Below, piece after piece: positions 23,943 to 32,596 of a stretch of 52,033 nucleotides of DNA; position 1 is the stretch's first letter, and the number at the start of each line of letters is the position of its first letter. The notes below the pieces were generated by a model. It made no database searches, was not told the origin of the DNA, and was given only the letters and a program-made list of their open reading frames with translations. This DNA is from CAYMLQ01 sp964390795 (lineage in GTDB: Bacteria > Verrucomicrobiota > Kiritimatiellia > RFP12 > UBA1067), in contig CAYMLQ010000007.1 in the NCBI GenBank assembly GCA_964390795.1, forward strand, positions 1 to 52,033. Reading direction: 5' to 3'. Made by a program: the position numbers and the translations under genes.

Positions 23943-25019
23943 CTACACGATCAGCATGCAGTCGCCGTAGCTGAAGAACCGGTAGCGCTCACGCACCGCC
24001 TCCTGATAGGCGGCCATGATCTTGTCACGGCCAGCCAGGGCGGAGACCATCATGACCAGCGTTGACTGCGGCAGATGGAAGTTGGTCAGCATCGCGTCGG
24101 TCGCCAAGAAACGATAAGGCGGGTAGATGAAGATCGAACTCGCACCCGAAGTCGCCACCACACGGCCGCCGTTCGCAGACGCGACCGTCTCCAAGGTTCG
24201 CACGCTGGTGCTGCCGACCGCCACCACGCGCCCTCCCCGAGCGCGGCAAGCCGCGACCGCCACCGCCGTCGCTTCCGTCACCGCGTAGCGCTCGGGATCC
24301 ATGCGGTGCTGCTCGACCGTTTCGGCCTTGACCGGCTTGAACGTTCCGGGCCCCACATGCAGCGTCACCGTGGCGCGACGGACGCCCTTGGCGTCGAGCG
24401 CCGCAAAAAGGGCGTCGCTGAAGTGCAGCCCCGCCGTGGGCGCCGCCACGGCTCCAGTCTCGCGCGCATAAATCGTCTGATACCGCTCGCGGTCCAGCCG
24501 CGACTGGCGCGCGTCGCCGTCGCGCCGGATGTACGGCGGCACCGGCGTCAGCCCATATTCTTCGAGCAGTTCCATCAGCGGACGTTCGGAGCGAAACAGC
24601 GCGGTGCAGACCCCTTCTCCCGTACGCTCGAGAATCTCCGCCTCGATCTGACCGCCGGCGAAGACGGCCTTTTGGCCGGGCCGGATGCGCCGGCCAGACC
24701 CGCTGAGGCACGACCAGCAGGCGGTTTCACGCGCACCGGACGTTCCGTCAGGCACAGCCAGCGGCTCCAACAAGAGAAGCTCGAGCGCGCCCCCCGTATC
24801 GGCCCACGCGCCCTGCAGGCGCGCCGGAAACACGCGCGTATCGTTGAGCACCAGCAGATCCGCCGCTGTCAGATACTCCGGAAGATCGGTCACGCGGCGG
24901 TGCTCCAAACGCCCGTCCGCGCGGTGCAGCACCAGCATGCGCGACGCGCCGCGCTCGGCGGGCGGCTCTTGCGCAATCAGCTCCTGCGGCAGGTCGTAGT
25001 CAAAATCGCTCGTCTGCAT
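23943..25019 (-). CDS. queA: S-adenosylmethionine:tRNA ribosyltransferase-isomerase
   Basis: A 358-residue enzyme that transfers the ribosyl part of SAM to 7-aminomethyl-7-deazaguanine in tRNA, making epoxyqueuosine. Family motifs: FDYDLPQELIAQEP and RGASRMLVL at the N-terminus, LLVLNDTRVFPARL, PPYIRR, YQTIYARETGAVAAPTAGLHF, LHVGPGTFKPV, MDPERYAVTEATA and the C-terminal TNFHLPQSTLVMMVSALAG. Full length. It lies nine bases downstream of nadB and is probably cotranscribed with it. It converges with the lipoprotein gene at 22917 across only three bases, so no room exists for a shared terminator. Confidence 0.97.
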   Translation of the reverse strand: MQTSDFDYDLPQELIAQEPPAERGASRMLVLHRADGRLEHRRVTDLPEYLTAADLLVLNDTRVFPARLQGAWADTGGALELLLLEPLAVPDGTSGARETACWSCLSGSGRRIRPGQKAVFAGGQIEAEILERTGEGVCTALFRSERPLMELLEEYGLTPVPPYIRRDGDARQSRLDRERYQTIYARETGAVAAPTAGLHFSDALFAALDAKGVRRATVTLHVGPGTFKPVKAETVEQHRMDPERYAVTEATAVAVAACRARGGRVVAVGSTSVRTLETVASANGGRVVATSGASSIFIYPPYRFLATDAMLTNFHLPQSTLVMMVSALAGRDKIMAAYQEAVRERYRFFSYGDCMLIV

Positions 25020-25028
25020 AACCAGGCG

Positions 25029-26630
25029 TTATCTCTTGCGGCCCGGCAGCACCGTGTCTTTGGCCGTGCGCTTCGTTTCCGGATAGTCCAGCGTGTAATG
25101 CAGGCCGCGGCTCTCCTTGCGCCGCAGCGCGCTGCGTACGATTAGCTCGCCGACCAGCGCCAGGTTTCGCAGCTCCAGCGTGTCGGGCGTGACGAGATAG
25201 TCGAAATAGTACGCGCGGATTTCGCGCCTCAAATTATGCAGCCGCCTGCGCGCGCGCTCCAGCCGGTTGTCGGTGCGGACAATGCCCACGTAGTCCCACA
25301 TGCAGGTGCGCACCTCCATCCAGTTGTGCGCCACCATGACCGCCTCATCGCTGGCCACCGCGGTGCCGTACTGCCAGTCGGGGATGCGCAGCGGCTCAGG
25401 CAGGCGCTGCGGGTCGCTGGCCAGCCGTCCGGCTGTCGCGTAAGCGCAGACAAGCGCCTCCAGCAGCGAATTGCTGGCGAGCCGGTTCGCGCCGTGCAGC
25501 CCCGTACACGCGGTCTCCCCCACCGCGCAAAGCCCCGGCAGAGAGGTGACGCCGTCCACCGTCGCCTGAACCCCGCCGCAGCAGTAATGCGCCGAAGGCA
25601 CGATCGGGATGAGGTCTTTCGCCATGTCGATGCCGAATTTGAAACAGGTGTCGTAGATGTCGGGGAACCGCTCGCGCAGAAACGCTTGGGATTTGTGGCG
25701 TATATCGAGGCAGCAGAAGGGCGCGCCCGTGCGCTTCATCTCTGAATCGATGGCGCGGGCCACCACGTCGCGCGGGGCGAGCGCGCCGCGCGGGTCGTAC
25801 TTTTTCATGAAGGGGCGGCCTTCGGCATCGACCAGTTCCGCACCCTCGCCGCGCACGGCCTCGCTGATGAGGAAGCGCTTGGCCTGCGGATGGTAGAGGC
25901 AGGTCGGATGGAACTGGATGAACTCCATGTTCTCAACAGAAGCCCCCGCGCGCCACGCCAGCGCCACGCCGTCGCCTGTGGCGATGTCCGGGTTGGAGGT
26001 GTACAGATAGACCTTGCCGCACCCGCCCGTCGCCAGCACCGTACACGGCGTGCGCACGGCGTAGATCTCGCCCGACGTCCGGTCCAGCACATACGCGCCC
26101 ACGCACCGGTTCTCGCCCGGCTGCTTCAGCCAGCCCGTCGTGATGAGATCGATCACCACCGTATGCTCCAGCGTCTGGATGTTCGGGTGCTGGAGCACGC
26201 GCTCCACGAGGACCGACTCCACGCGCTGCCCCGTGATGTCTCCCGCATGCAGAACCCGGCGCTGCGAATGGCCGCCTTCGCGCCCAAGATCATAACCGGG
26301 CGTCCCGTCGCCGCGCGGGTTGAAGCGCACGCCGAGAGCCTCCAGGTCCGCGATGCGGGCAGGTCCGCCCGAAACGATCGCGCGAACCACCTGCTCGTCG
26401 CACAGCCCCGCCCCGGCGATCAGCGTGTCCGACACGTGCTGCTCGAAGCTGTCCCCCGCCTCCATCACACAGGCGATGCCGCCTTGGGCCCGGTTCGTAT
26501 TGCTGTCGTCCAGCCGCTTTTTTGTCACGAGCAGCACGCGGCCGTGCGGCGCCAGATACAAGGCGCTCATCAGGCCAGCGATGCCGCTGCCCACAACAAA
26601 GAAATCACAGGACTCGATTCGCATGCCCAT
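25029..26630 (-). CDS. nadB: L-aspartate oxidase
   Basis: A 533-residue FAD enzyme that oxidises aspartate to iminoaspartate, the first step of de novo NAD synthesis. The FAD-binding motif is GSGIAGLMSALYLA at the N-terminus. Other signatures are TNRAQGGIACVM, GREGGHSQRRVLHAGD, PCTVLATGGCGKVYLYTSNP, the active-site stretch EFIQFHPTCLYHP, GVQATVDGVTSLPGLCAVGE and CTGLHGANRLASNSLLE. Start at 26630 was chosen because GGAG stands eight bases upstream; the frame opens earlier at 26669 without such a site. nadA and nadC are not in the window. It is divergent from argC. Confidence 0.96.
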   Translation of the reverse strand: MGMRIESCDFFVVGSGIAGLMSALYLAPHGRVLLVTKKRLDDSNTNRAQGGIACVMEAGDSFEQHVSDTLIAGAGLCDEQVVRAIVSGGPARIADLEALGVRFNPRGDGTPGYDLGREGGHSQRRVLHAGDITGQRVESVLVERVLQHPNIQTLEHTVVIDLITTGWLKQPGENRCVGAYVLDRTSGEIYAVRTPCTVLATGGCGKVYLYTSNPDIATGDGVALAWRAGASVENMEFIQFHPTCLYHPQAKRFLISEAVRGEGAELVDAEGRPFMKKYDPRGALAPRDVVARAIDSEMKRTGAPFCCLDIRHKSQAFLRERFPDIYDTCFKFGIDMAKDLIPIVPSAHYCCGGVQATVDGVTSLPGLCAVGETACTGLHGANRLASNSLLEALVCAYATAGRLASDPQRLPEPLRIPDWQYGTAVASDEAVMVAHNWMEVRTCMWDYVGIVRTDNRLERARRRLHNLRREIRAYYFDYLVTPDTLELRNLALVGELIVRSALRRKESRGLHYTLDYPETKRTAKDTVLPGRKR

Positions 26631-26718
26631 TTTTCTGTCTCCGGGACCCCTAAACACAGAGGCTCTCAAAAAACGGAGCAGATCTTACCACTGTTCGTAA
26701 TTTCATTAAAGACACCTT

Positions 26719-26747
26719 TTGAATCAAAGTCAGTTTTTTAGTATAGT
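26719..26747 (+). promoter_or_regulatory. sigma-70-type promoter of argC
   Basis: TTGAAT at 26719-26724, a 17-base spacer and TATAGT at 26742-26747, matching four and five of six consensus positions. The argC start lies 31 bases after the -10 box, with AAAGG before the ATG. Confidence 0.6.
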
Positions 26748-26777
26748 GTTGCCCGTTTTCTTGAAGAAAGGCGTTTT

Positions 26778-27833
26778 ATGATTCGAGTCAAAGTGGTCGG
26801 GGCTACGGGATATGGCGGCGTGGGCATCACCGAGCTGGTGTTGCAGCATCCCGAGGCCAAGCTGGTTTCGCTGATCGCGCGTGAAGACGTGGGACTGCCC
26901 ATCGCGACCGTCTATCCGCATCTGGAGGGGTTCTGCGACTTGCCCGTGCTGGCCGCAGATGACCCGCGCGCCGCCGAGCCAGCCGACGTTGTTTTCTTTG
27001 CCACGCCTGACAAAGTCGGCATGACCTCCGCCCGCGCGGAGCTGGCCAAAGGCGCCAAGGTCATCGACTACAGCGGCGACTTCCGCTTCACCACCGTGGA
27101 GGCCTATGCGGACTACGCCACGCGGATCGGCAAGGAGCCTGTCCACACCTCGCCCGACCTGTTGGGGCGCAACGCGTACGGCATGGCCGAACTCCACCGC
27201 GACGCCATCCGCCACGCCGACATCGTGGGCAACCCCGGCTGCTTCGCATGCAGCTGCATCCTTGGTCTCGCGCCGGCCGCCAGGCAGCGCCTCGTCGAAC
27301 CCTACAGCATCATCTGCGACTGCAAGACCGGCGTTTCCGGCGCCGGCAAGAAAGTGAACGCCGCCTACCACTACCCCGCCCGCTACGAGCAGATGAACGC
27401 CTACAAGCTCGCCGGCCACCAGCACGTGTGCGAGGTCGAGCGCGAACTGAGCCTGCAAGCGGGAACCGACATCAAGATCACCTTCACCGCCCAGGTCGTG
27501 CCGGTCTGCCGCGGCATCCTCTCCACGCTCTACGGCACCCTGACCCGCCCGGTGACCGAAGCCGAACTCGTGGCCCTGTACCGCGACTTCTTCAAGGAAA
27601 GCCCCTTCGTGCGCGTCTATGGCAGCACCGCCAACATCGGCACGCTGAACGTGCGCGGCACCAATTTCTGCAACCTCGTGGTCAGCGTTGACACGCGCGT
27701 CAACCGCCTGCGCATCGTTGCGCACATCGACAACCTTATGAAGGGCCAAGCCGGCTCGGCGCTCCAGAACATGAATCTGATGTTCGGGCTGCCCGAAACC
27801 GCAGGTCTCAACCGTCCGGGAATCTACCCATGA
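26778..27833 (+). CDS. argC: N-acetyl-gamma-glutamyl-phosphate reductase
   Basis: A 351-residue NADPH-dependent reductase of arginine synthesis that reduces acetylglutamyl phosphate to the semialdehyde. The Rossmann motif is VVGATGYGGVGITELV (residues 6-21), the catalytic cysteine is C155 in IVGNPGCFACS, and the later segments GVSGAGK, HQHVCEVE and PVCRGILSTLY are typical. Full length. The stop overlaps the parB start (ATGA), so argC and parB share a transcript, an unusual pairing. Other arg genes are absent from the window. Confidence 0.97.
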   Translation: MIRVKVVGATGYGGVGITELVLQHPEAKLVSLIAREDVGLPIATVYPHLEGFCDLPVLAADDPRAAEPADVVFFATPDKVGMTSARAELAKGAKVIDYSGDFRFTTVEAYADYATRIGKEPVHTSPDLLGRNAYGMAELHRDAIRHADIVGNPGCFACSCILGLAPAARQRLVEPYSIICDCKTGVSGAGKKVNAAYHYPARYEQMNAYKLAGHQHVCEVERELSLQAGTDIKITFTAQVVPVCRGILSTLYGTLTRPVTEAELVALYRDFFKESPFVRVYGSTANIGTLNVRGTNFCNLVVSVDTRVNRLRIVAHIDNLMKGQAGSALQNMNLMFGLPETAGLNRPGIYP

Positions 27834-28879
27834 GCACCAAGAAAACAAACGCTCCAAAGAAGCCGGCCCAGCCCGAGAGCAAGCCCGTCACCGCACCCGC
27901 GCACAAACACCCGAAGCCCGGCCTCGGCAAAGGGCTGGGCGCGCTGATCACGCAAAACCACTCGGCCCACCAGCCGCAACCCGCCGCGACGGCCCAGCAG
28001 CCGAGCGCCAGCGCGGCGCCCGCAGCGCTGCCACGGGACGCCGCACCAGACCCGCACCACACGGTGTTCGATGTGCCCGTTGCGGAGATCGTGCGCTCGC
28101 CGTGGCAGCCTCGTCAGACCTTTGACGAAGAGGCCCTGCGCGAGCTGGCCGACTCCATCAGAGCCAACGGCGTGATCCAGCCGCTCATCTGCCGCAAGAA
28201 CGCCGAGGGCCGCTACGAGCTGATCGCCGGCGAGCGCCGACTGCGCGCCTCGATCGAAGCCCACATCCCCAAGGTGCCGGTCATCCTCGTGGACGCCGAA
28301 GACCGCCGCGCCGCCGAAATGGCGATTATCGAGAACATCCAGCGCCAAGATTTGAACGTGATCGAAGAGGCCGAAGGTTACCGCACGCTGGCGGAAACCT
28401 TCAGCCTCACCCAGCAGGACGTGGCTGACCGCGTGGGCAAGGCCCGCACCAGCGTCACCAACGCCGTTCGCCTGCTGGAGCTGCCCGACGAGGTCAAGCA
28501 GCTCATCGGCAGCGGCCTGCTCTCCACCGGCCACGCCAAAGTGCTGCTCGGACTGACCGACACGACGGAGCAGACGATCCTGGGGCGCAAGTGCGTCACC
28601 GAAGACCTCACGGTGCGCACGCTGGAGAAAATCATCCAGCGCCGCAAGGCCGAGGCCGCAGGCACAGAGACGCGCCGCCCCGGCAAGCCCGACCTTCCGG
28701 AGAGCTACGTGCGCGACCTGACCGACCGCCTGCACAAGCACTTCGGCACCGCGATACGCCTCACGCCGGGCCTCACGCACGCGAACGGCAAACACACCAA
28801 AGGCGTCCTAGAGATCGACTTCTACGACAACGACGACCTCGACCGCATGCTGAACCTGTTCGGGATCACGCTGGATTAA
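27830..28879 (+). CDS. parB: chromosome-partitioning protein ParB
   Basis: A 349-residue ParB/Spo0J protein. After a Lys/Pro/Ala-rich N-terminal part with the ParA-contact-like GLGKGLGALI (about residues 31-41), the CTP-binding ParB/Srx domain shows VAEIVRSPWQPRQTF, LADSIRANGVIQPLI and the GERRLRAS box. The helix-turn-helix that reads parS follows (LTQQDVADRVGKARTSVTNAVRLLELP), and IIENIQRQDLNVIEEAEGY is conserved. The C-terminal dimerisation part is present. No parA is next to it, and no 16-base parS palindrome (TGTTTCACGTGAAACA-like) was found in the window. It is coupled to argC by an ATGA overlap. Confidence 0.95.
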   Translation: MSTKKTNAPKKPAQPESKPVTAPAHKHPKPGLGKGLGALITQNHSAHQPQPAATAQQPSASAAPAALPRDAAPDPHHTVFDVPVAEIVRSPWQPRQTFDEEALRELADSIRANGVIQPLICRKNAEGRYELIAGERRLRASIEAHIPKVPVILVDAEDRRAAEMAIIENIQRQDLNVIEEAEGYRTLAETFSLTQQDVADRVGKARTSVTNAVRLLELPDEVKQLIGSGLLSTGHAKVLLGLTDTTEQTILGRKCVTEDLTVRTLEKIIQRRKAEAAGTETRRPGKPDLPESYVRDLTDRLHKHFGTAIRLTPGLTHANGKHTKGVLEIDFYDNDDLDRMLNLFGITLD

Positions 28880-28910
28880 CCAACTGGCATAGAGATGAGG
28901 GAGACGACAC

Positions 28911-30083
28911 ATGATTACCGGAATCAGCGTCCGCAATTTCAAGTCATTAAACGATTTCCGACTTGAAAACCTCGCTGCATTTTCATGCCTGATTGGTCTT
29001 AATGGTTCCGGTAAAACGACAGTCCTGCAACTCTTCGATTTCCTTGGCCATTTGGCGCAAGGAACGACAGAGATGCGAGGCTGGAACATGACGGAATTAG
29101 TTACTGCAGGCAGTCGCGCAAAGACGTTTCCTCTCTTTGTTGATTTGTTAATCGAAGGAAAGCGGTTGCGCTGGTCAGGAACCTATTACATTGAAAAAAG
29201 GAGAGTCGAGAACGAGCAGATTCGGATAATGGAGCAGGTCTCAAATGGCAACGGAGGTCGTCTGGTGGAAGGCGAAGAACTCCTGAGGATTGACTCGAAC
29301 GGCATGTTGGCCATACAAGGTGAGGCTGATCCGCCAAAGCGTGACCTAAATTTCTTGAACTATCAAGGCTCGCTCTTGGCACACCTGAATATCAACAACC
29401 CTTTAATAGCGGCGGTCAGGGACGAGTTGGCGAGTTTGAAGTCGTTCGAACTGCTAAACCCCGCAAACTTGCGCCGCCCGTCTCAAGAGATTGGTGAACT
29501 CGGAATCGGCGGCGACGGATTGCCCGGTTTTCTAAGTCAGATAACCTCAGTAGAGTCCGCTCGTTTGATCGAATCTCTGAGAGTTTTCTATCCTCGGCTA
29601 CAGTCGGTTGATGTAAAGCGTCGGCAATTCGGCTGGAAGAACCTTCTGGTCAAGGAGTTTCAGCGCACGGTTCAGGCGGGGCATATCAATGATGGACTGC
29701 TCCGGGTTTTGGCGATTCTCTCCCAACGTTATACCTCAAAAACATTTCTTTTCTTCGACGAAATCGAAAACGGAATCAATCAAGAAGTCATCCAGAAACT
29801 TGTCAACCTACTTCAAGATTTCTACGGCAAACAGGTCATGGTAACAACGCACAGTGCGCTTGTTCTGAATTACTTGTCCGATTCTGTTGCGAAAGACGGT
29901 GTCGTTCTGCTATATCAGGACGAAAGAGGACACACGCATGCGCGTAAGTACTTTGAGATTCCCGAGATCGCAGAGCGGTTGGAATTTATGGGGCCCGGTC
30001 AGGTGATGAGCCAGACAGACCTTGTCGAACTGGCTTCGCGGCTCTGTCTGGACAGCGGAAACAGGTCAAAGACGGAGGCCTGA
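28911..30083 (+). CDS. OLD-like AAA/ABC-type ATPase, putative defence system component
   Basis: A 390-residue ATPase. It begins ITGISVRNFKSLNDF, the usual first strand of RecF/OLD-type ABC ATPases, with Walker A GLNGSGKT at residues 29-36. The signature-like segment is INDGLLRVLAILSQ, Walker B is FLFFDEIENG with D283-E284, and the H-loop is VMVTTHSALVLNYL. Such ATPases (PF13304/PF13476 type) are paired with a TOPRIM-type or other effector in PARIS, Gabija, AbiL and RloAB-like systems. The next gene starts two bases after its stop and encodes a TOPRIM-like protein. The pair is AT-richer than its surroundings (26 of 60 G/C at 28921-28980 against 38 of 60 at 28141-28200 in parB), suggesting transfer. 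A GGGAG ribosome-binding site precedes the ATG. Confidence 0.85.
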   Translation: MITGISVRNFKSLNDFRLENLAAFSCLIGLNGSGKTTVLQLFDFLGHLAQGTTEMRGWNMTELVTAGSRAKTFPLFVDLLIEGKRLRWSGTYYIEKRRVENEQIRIMEQVSNGNGGRLVEGEELLRIDSNGMLAIQGEADPPKRDLNFLNYQGSLLAHLNINNPLIAAVRDELASLKSFELLNPANLRRPSQEIGELGIGGDGLPGFLSQITSVESARLIESLRVFYPRLQSVDVKRRQFGWKNLLVKEFQRTVQAGHINDGLLRVLAILSQRYTSKTFLFFDEIENGINQEVIQKLVNLLQDFYGKQVMVTTHSALVLNYLSDSVAKDGVVLLYQDERGHTHARKYFEIPEIAERLEFMGPGQVMSQTDLVELASRLCLDSGNRSKTEA

Positions 30084-30084
30084 C

Positions 30085-30834
30085 ATGACTTTTGTTCTTT
30101 CTGGCGAGGGCTCCAGCGATCTGGGCACAAATAACGTTGATGGTACGCTGAAGAAGGGAGCCATGACCTTCATCCTTGACCGTCTGTGCAAGATCAACAT
30201 CGACGATGAGCCGGATTATGACCTGCTTACGGAAGGCGACGTCAAGCGGCTGCGAAAGGCAAATCTGAGAGATATTAGTCCCCGCGGCTTCGCCGACAGA
30301 TCTGATTCCGAGCCCTTGTGGTTGAACAGCTTTTGTCTAGCGGCATTTGCCAAAGCCAAAGGTGATGGGGTGGGGTTGGTCTATTTCAAAGACAGCGATG
30401 GAACAAACACCGCACCTCACGACCGTTGGCAAAAAATGGTCGCTGCGATGTACTCGGGGTTCAAGCATGCTGAGTACAAATGTGGAGTTGCAATGGTGCC
30501 GCGGCCGAAGAGCGAGGCGTGGTTCCTAGCGTATTACCAGAAGAACGACGGAGCACATCACGCGTATGACCAGTGTGCCCGTTTCGAAGAGATGCCGGGA
30601 AACGACGCGATTCCGAATTCCTGCAAGGTCCTGTTGAAGACGCTCTGCGCATGTCGCGGAGATGTCTATGCGGAAGTCATAACGGAGGATGCCGTCAAGG
30701 CGATTGACTGGAACCGAGTCGATATGCCCAGTTTTGTTTCGTTTAAGAAACGGTTCGAAAATGTTCTGGCGGGACTGACTCGCCGCCCCTATCCTCATCG
30801 CGATTGTCGGCATACGGTGCCGATAACCGAATAG
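30085..30834 (+). CDS. TOPRIM-like putative effector protein paired with the ATPase
   Basis: 249 residues. The N-terminal FVLSGEGSSDLG has the invariant-type Glu (E8) of a TOPRIM strand, and GLVYFKDSDGTNT has a D-x-D (D103, D105). A third conserved-looking stretch, MVPRPKSEAWFLAYY, resembles the P-x-x-E-A-W motif seen in DUF4276/DUF3226 and related TOPRIM-like families. This triad of E and DxD suggests a metal-dependent nuclease fold. The start at 30085 is used because it follows the ATPase stop by one base and begins right at the first motif. Expression is surely coupled to the ATPase. It may be the toxic or nuclease arm of a two-gene phage-defence module. Exact family not determined; the alternative is a non-nuclease TOPRIM-like partner. 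Confidence 0.7.
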   Translation: MTFVLSGEGSSDLGTNNVDGTLKKGAMTFILDRLCKINIDDEPDYDLLTEGDVKRLRKANLRDISPRGFADRSDSEPLWLNSFCLAAFAKAKGDGVGLVYFKDSDGTNTAPHDRWQKMVAAMYSGFKHAEYKCGVAMVPRPKSEAWFLAYYQKNDGAHHAYDQCARFEEMPGNDAIPNSCKVLLKTLCACRGDVYAEVITEDAVKAIDWNRVDMPSFVSFKKRFENVLAGLTRRPYPHRDCRHTVPITE

Positions 30835-30946
30835 CGTTTACGTTCGTCATCCTACTAAGTTGGTATCAACGTACTTGTCGTTCACCCGTCTGTTTAGTAT
30901 TGTCTTGTCGGAAACACCAAACTACGTTTACATCTCGATTAACACG

Positions 30947-31876
30947 ATGTCAGTACGCATGTCTATTTGTACTCTGTTGACCGCCGCGCTGCTCGTCGGC
31001 TGCGGCGAAAAGCCCGCAGTCGCGACACCGTCCGCACGCCCGCCGCTCACCTTCAGCGCCGCCCAGGCTTCCAACGCCCTCGCGCACGTGACCGCCTTTG
31101 TCACCGACTGCACGCCGCGCGACGGCGGCACGCCCGAGTCCGAGCGCGCGGCGCTCTGGCTCCGCGACCGCCTGGCCACCAACGGCGTCGCGGCCACGGT
31201 TGACCGGTTCACCGACACAACGCCACGGGGGCCGAAGCCGTTTTCGAATGTGCTGGTCACCCTCCCCGGCGCGTGCGACGAATGGATTGTCCTGCTCTCG
31301 CATTTCGACACCATGCGCGGCATTGGCGGCGGCTTCCAGGGCGCGAACGACGGCGGCTCCTCAACGGGTCTCCTGCTCGAGCTTGCCAAGGTCATCCAAG
31401 CCTCCGGCCCCCGAAAATTCAACGTGCTCTGCGCTTTTCTCGACGGAGAGGAGTGCATGTTCGGCTACAGCGACCGCGACGGGTTCCACGGGAGCAAGCA
31501 TCTCGCGCGGCAGCTCAAAGAGAAACGCACCAAGATCAAGGCCGTGATCCTGACGGACATGGTCGGCGACCGTGACCTGAAACTGACCCTGCCCAGCAAC
31601 GGCACCGCAGCCCTACGCGTCTTAGCCCTGGAGGCGGCGGAGGCCACCGGCGACCGCGCCAAGATCGGCCTTTTCGACGGCGACGTCTACGACGACCACC
31701 AGGCGTTCCTCGATCTCGGCTATCCGGCCGTCAACCTGATCGACTTCGATTACGGCAGCCGGCCCGGCCTGAACGACTACTGGCATACCCCGAAGGACAC
31801 GCTCGACAAGCTCTCCGCCGACAGCCTGCACGTCACCGGGCGCATCGTGCTGGAAATGATCAACCGGCTGGAGTAA
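30947..31876 (+). CDS. M28-family metallohydrolase lipoprotein (glutaminyl-cyclase-like)
   Basis: A 309-residue zinc hydrolase. The N-terminus (MSVRMSICTLLTAALLVGCGEKP) carries a lipobox LVGC. The M28 metal ligands are visible: H119 in LLSHFDTM, D135 in GANDGGSS, E168-E169 in DGEEC, D in TDMVGD and H in YWHTPKDTLDKLS. The WHTxxDTLDKLS ending and the spacing resemble glutaminyl-peptide cyclotransferase-type members rather than aminopeptidases with long extra domains. The start is uncertain between 30947 and 30959, because no clear ribosome-binding site exists for either. It directly follows the putative defence pair but has the higher GC of the core genome. Substrate not known. Confidence 0.85.
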   Translation: MSVRMSICTLLTAALLVGCGEKPAVATPSARPPLTFSAAQASNALAHVTAFVTDCTPRDGGTPESERAALWLRDRLATNGVAATVDRFTDTTPRGPKPFSNVLVTLPGACDEWIVLLSHFDTMRGIGGGFQGANDGGSSTGLLLELAKVIQASGPRKFNVLCAFLDGEECMFGYSDRDGFHGSKHLARQLKEKRTKIKAVILTDMVGDRDLKLTLPSNGTAALRVLALEAAEATGDRAKIGLFDGDVYDDHQAFLDLGYPAVNLIDFDYGSRPGLNDYWHTPKDTLDKLSADSLHVTGRIVLEMINRLE

Positions 31877-31922
31877 CGCCGCTCCGAAGTCCCGCCGAAA
31901 GGAACCGTATGCGTCTTCCCGC

Positions 31923-32525
31923 GGAACGAATAGCCTGTTTCTTCATGCCAACGGCAACTGGGACGCGGCCTGCATCAAGACACTGATGGCCGTCGGCGTG
32001 TTCTGCGACGACCCCGCGCTCTTCGACCTCGCGGCCCGCTACTACCGCTTCGGAAAGGGGAACGGACGGCTCACCCACTACGTGATCAACGAGGCGGGCC
32101 AGGCCCAAGAGAGCGGACGCGACCAGCAGCACACCCAGCTCGGCCTCGCGCTGCTGGCCGAGGCGTGCGAGATCGCCTGGAGCCAGGGACTCGACCTTTA
32201 TGGGGAGGCCGACAACCGCCTGCTCAAGGGCTTCGAGTACACAGCACGCTACAATCTCGGCGACGACAGCGTGCCGTTCGTGCCCTTCACCGACACGACC
32301 GGCAAGTACCGTCATAAGCGCATCTCGCCGGACGGACGCAGCGCGCTCCGCCCGGTTTACGAGATGGTCTGGAACCACTACCAGAACCGCCGCGGCGTCG
32401 CCGCCCCGTATACCCGGCAGGCCGCCGACAAACTCCGCCCCGAAGGCGCGGCGTACGCATCCGACCACCCCGGTTTCGGTACGCTTCTCTTCTCGCTCCC
32501 GCCGCTGCGTGACGCGCCGCGATAA
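31923..32525 (+). pseudogene. 5'-truncated alginate lyase remnant (PF05426-like)
   Basis: About 200 codons of the C-terminal half of an alginate lyase. The frame is open from GTNSLFLHANGNWDAACIKT through GKGNGRLTHYVINEAGQAQESGRDQQHTQLG (parts), EACEIAWSQGLDLYG, DNRLLKGFEYTARYNLG and AAPYTRQAADKLRPEG to SDHPGFGTLLFSLPPL, all recognisable family segments. The N-terminal half and signal peptide are missing, and no start codon lies in frame before the homology begins; the first ATG in frame is at 31986, within the domain. The immediately upstream DNA is the end of the M28 gene. It is probably a deletion remnant without function. A terminator follows at 32536. Confidence 0.75.
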
Positions 32526-32535
32526 CACGCCGCCA

Positions 32536-32585
32536 CACAAAGAAAAGCCGGGCGAGAGAGAGACTCCCGCCCGGCTTTCTTTGTG
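32536..32585. terminator. bidirectional intrinsic terminator
   Basis: CACAAAGAAAAGCCGGGCG pairs almost perfectly with CGCCCGGCTTTCTTTGTG around a short loop of GAGA repeats. The GC core is flanked by A-rich and T-rich arms, so it can stop transcription from both the alginate lyase remnant (plus) and accA (minus). Confidence 0.85.
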
Positions 32586-32596
32586 CGCCAGCAACT

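Noticed and set aside
27830..28879. parS sites near parB
   Set aside because: No 16-base palindrome of the TGTTTCACGTGAAACA type was seen in the window.
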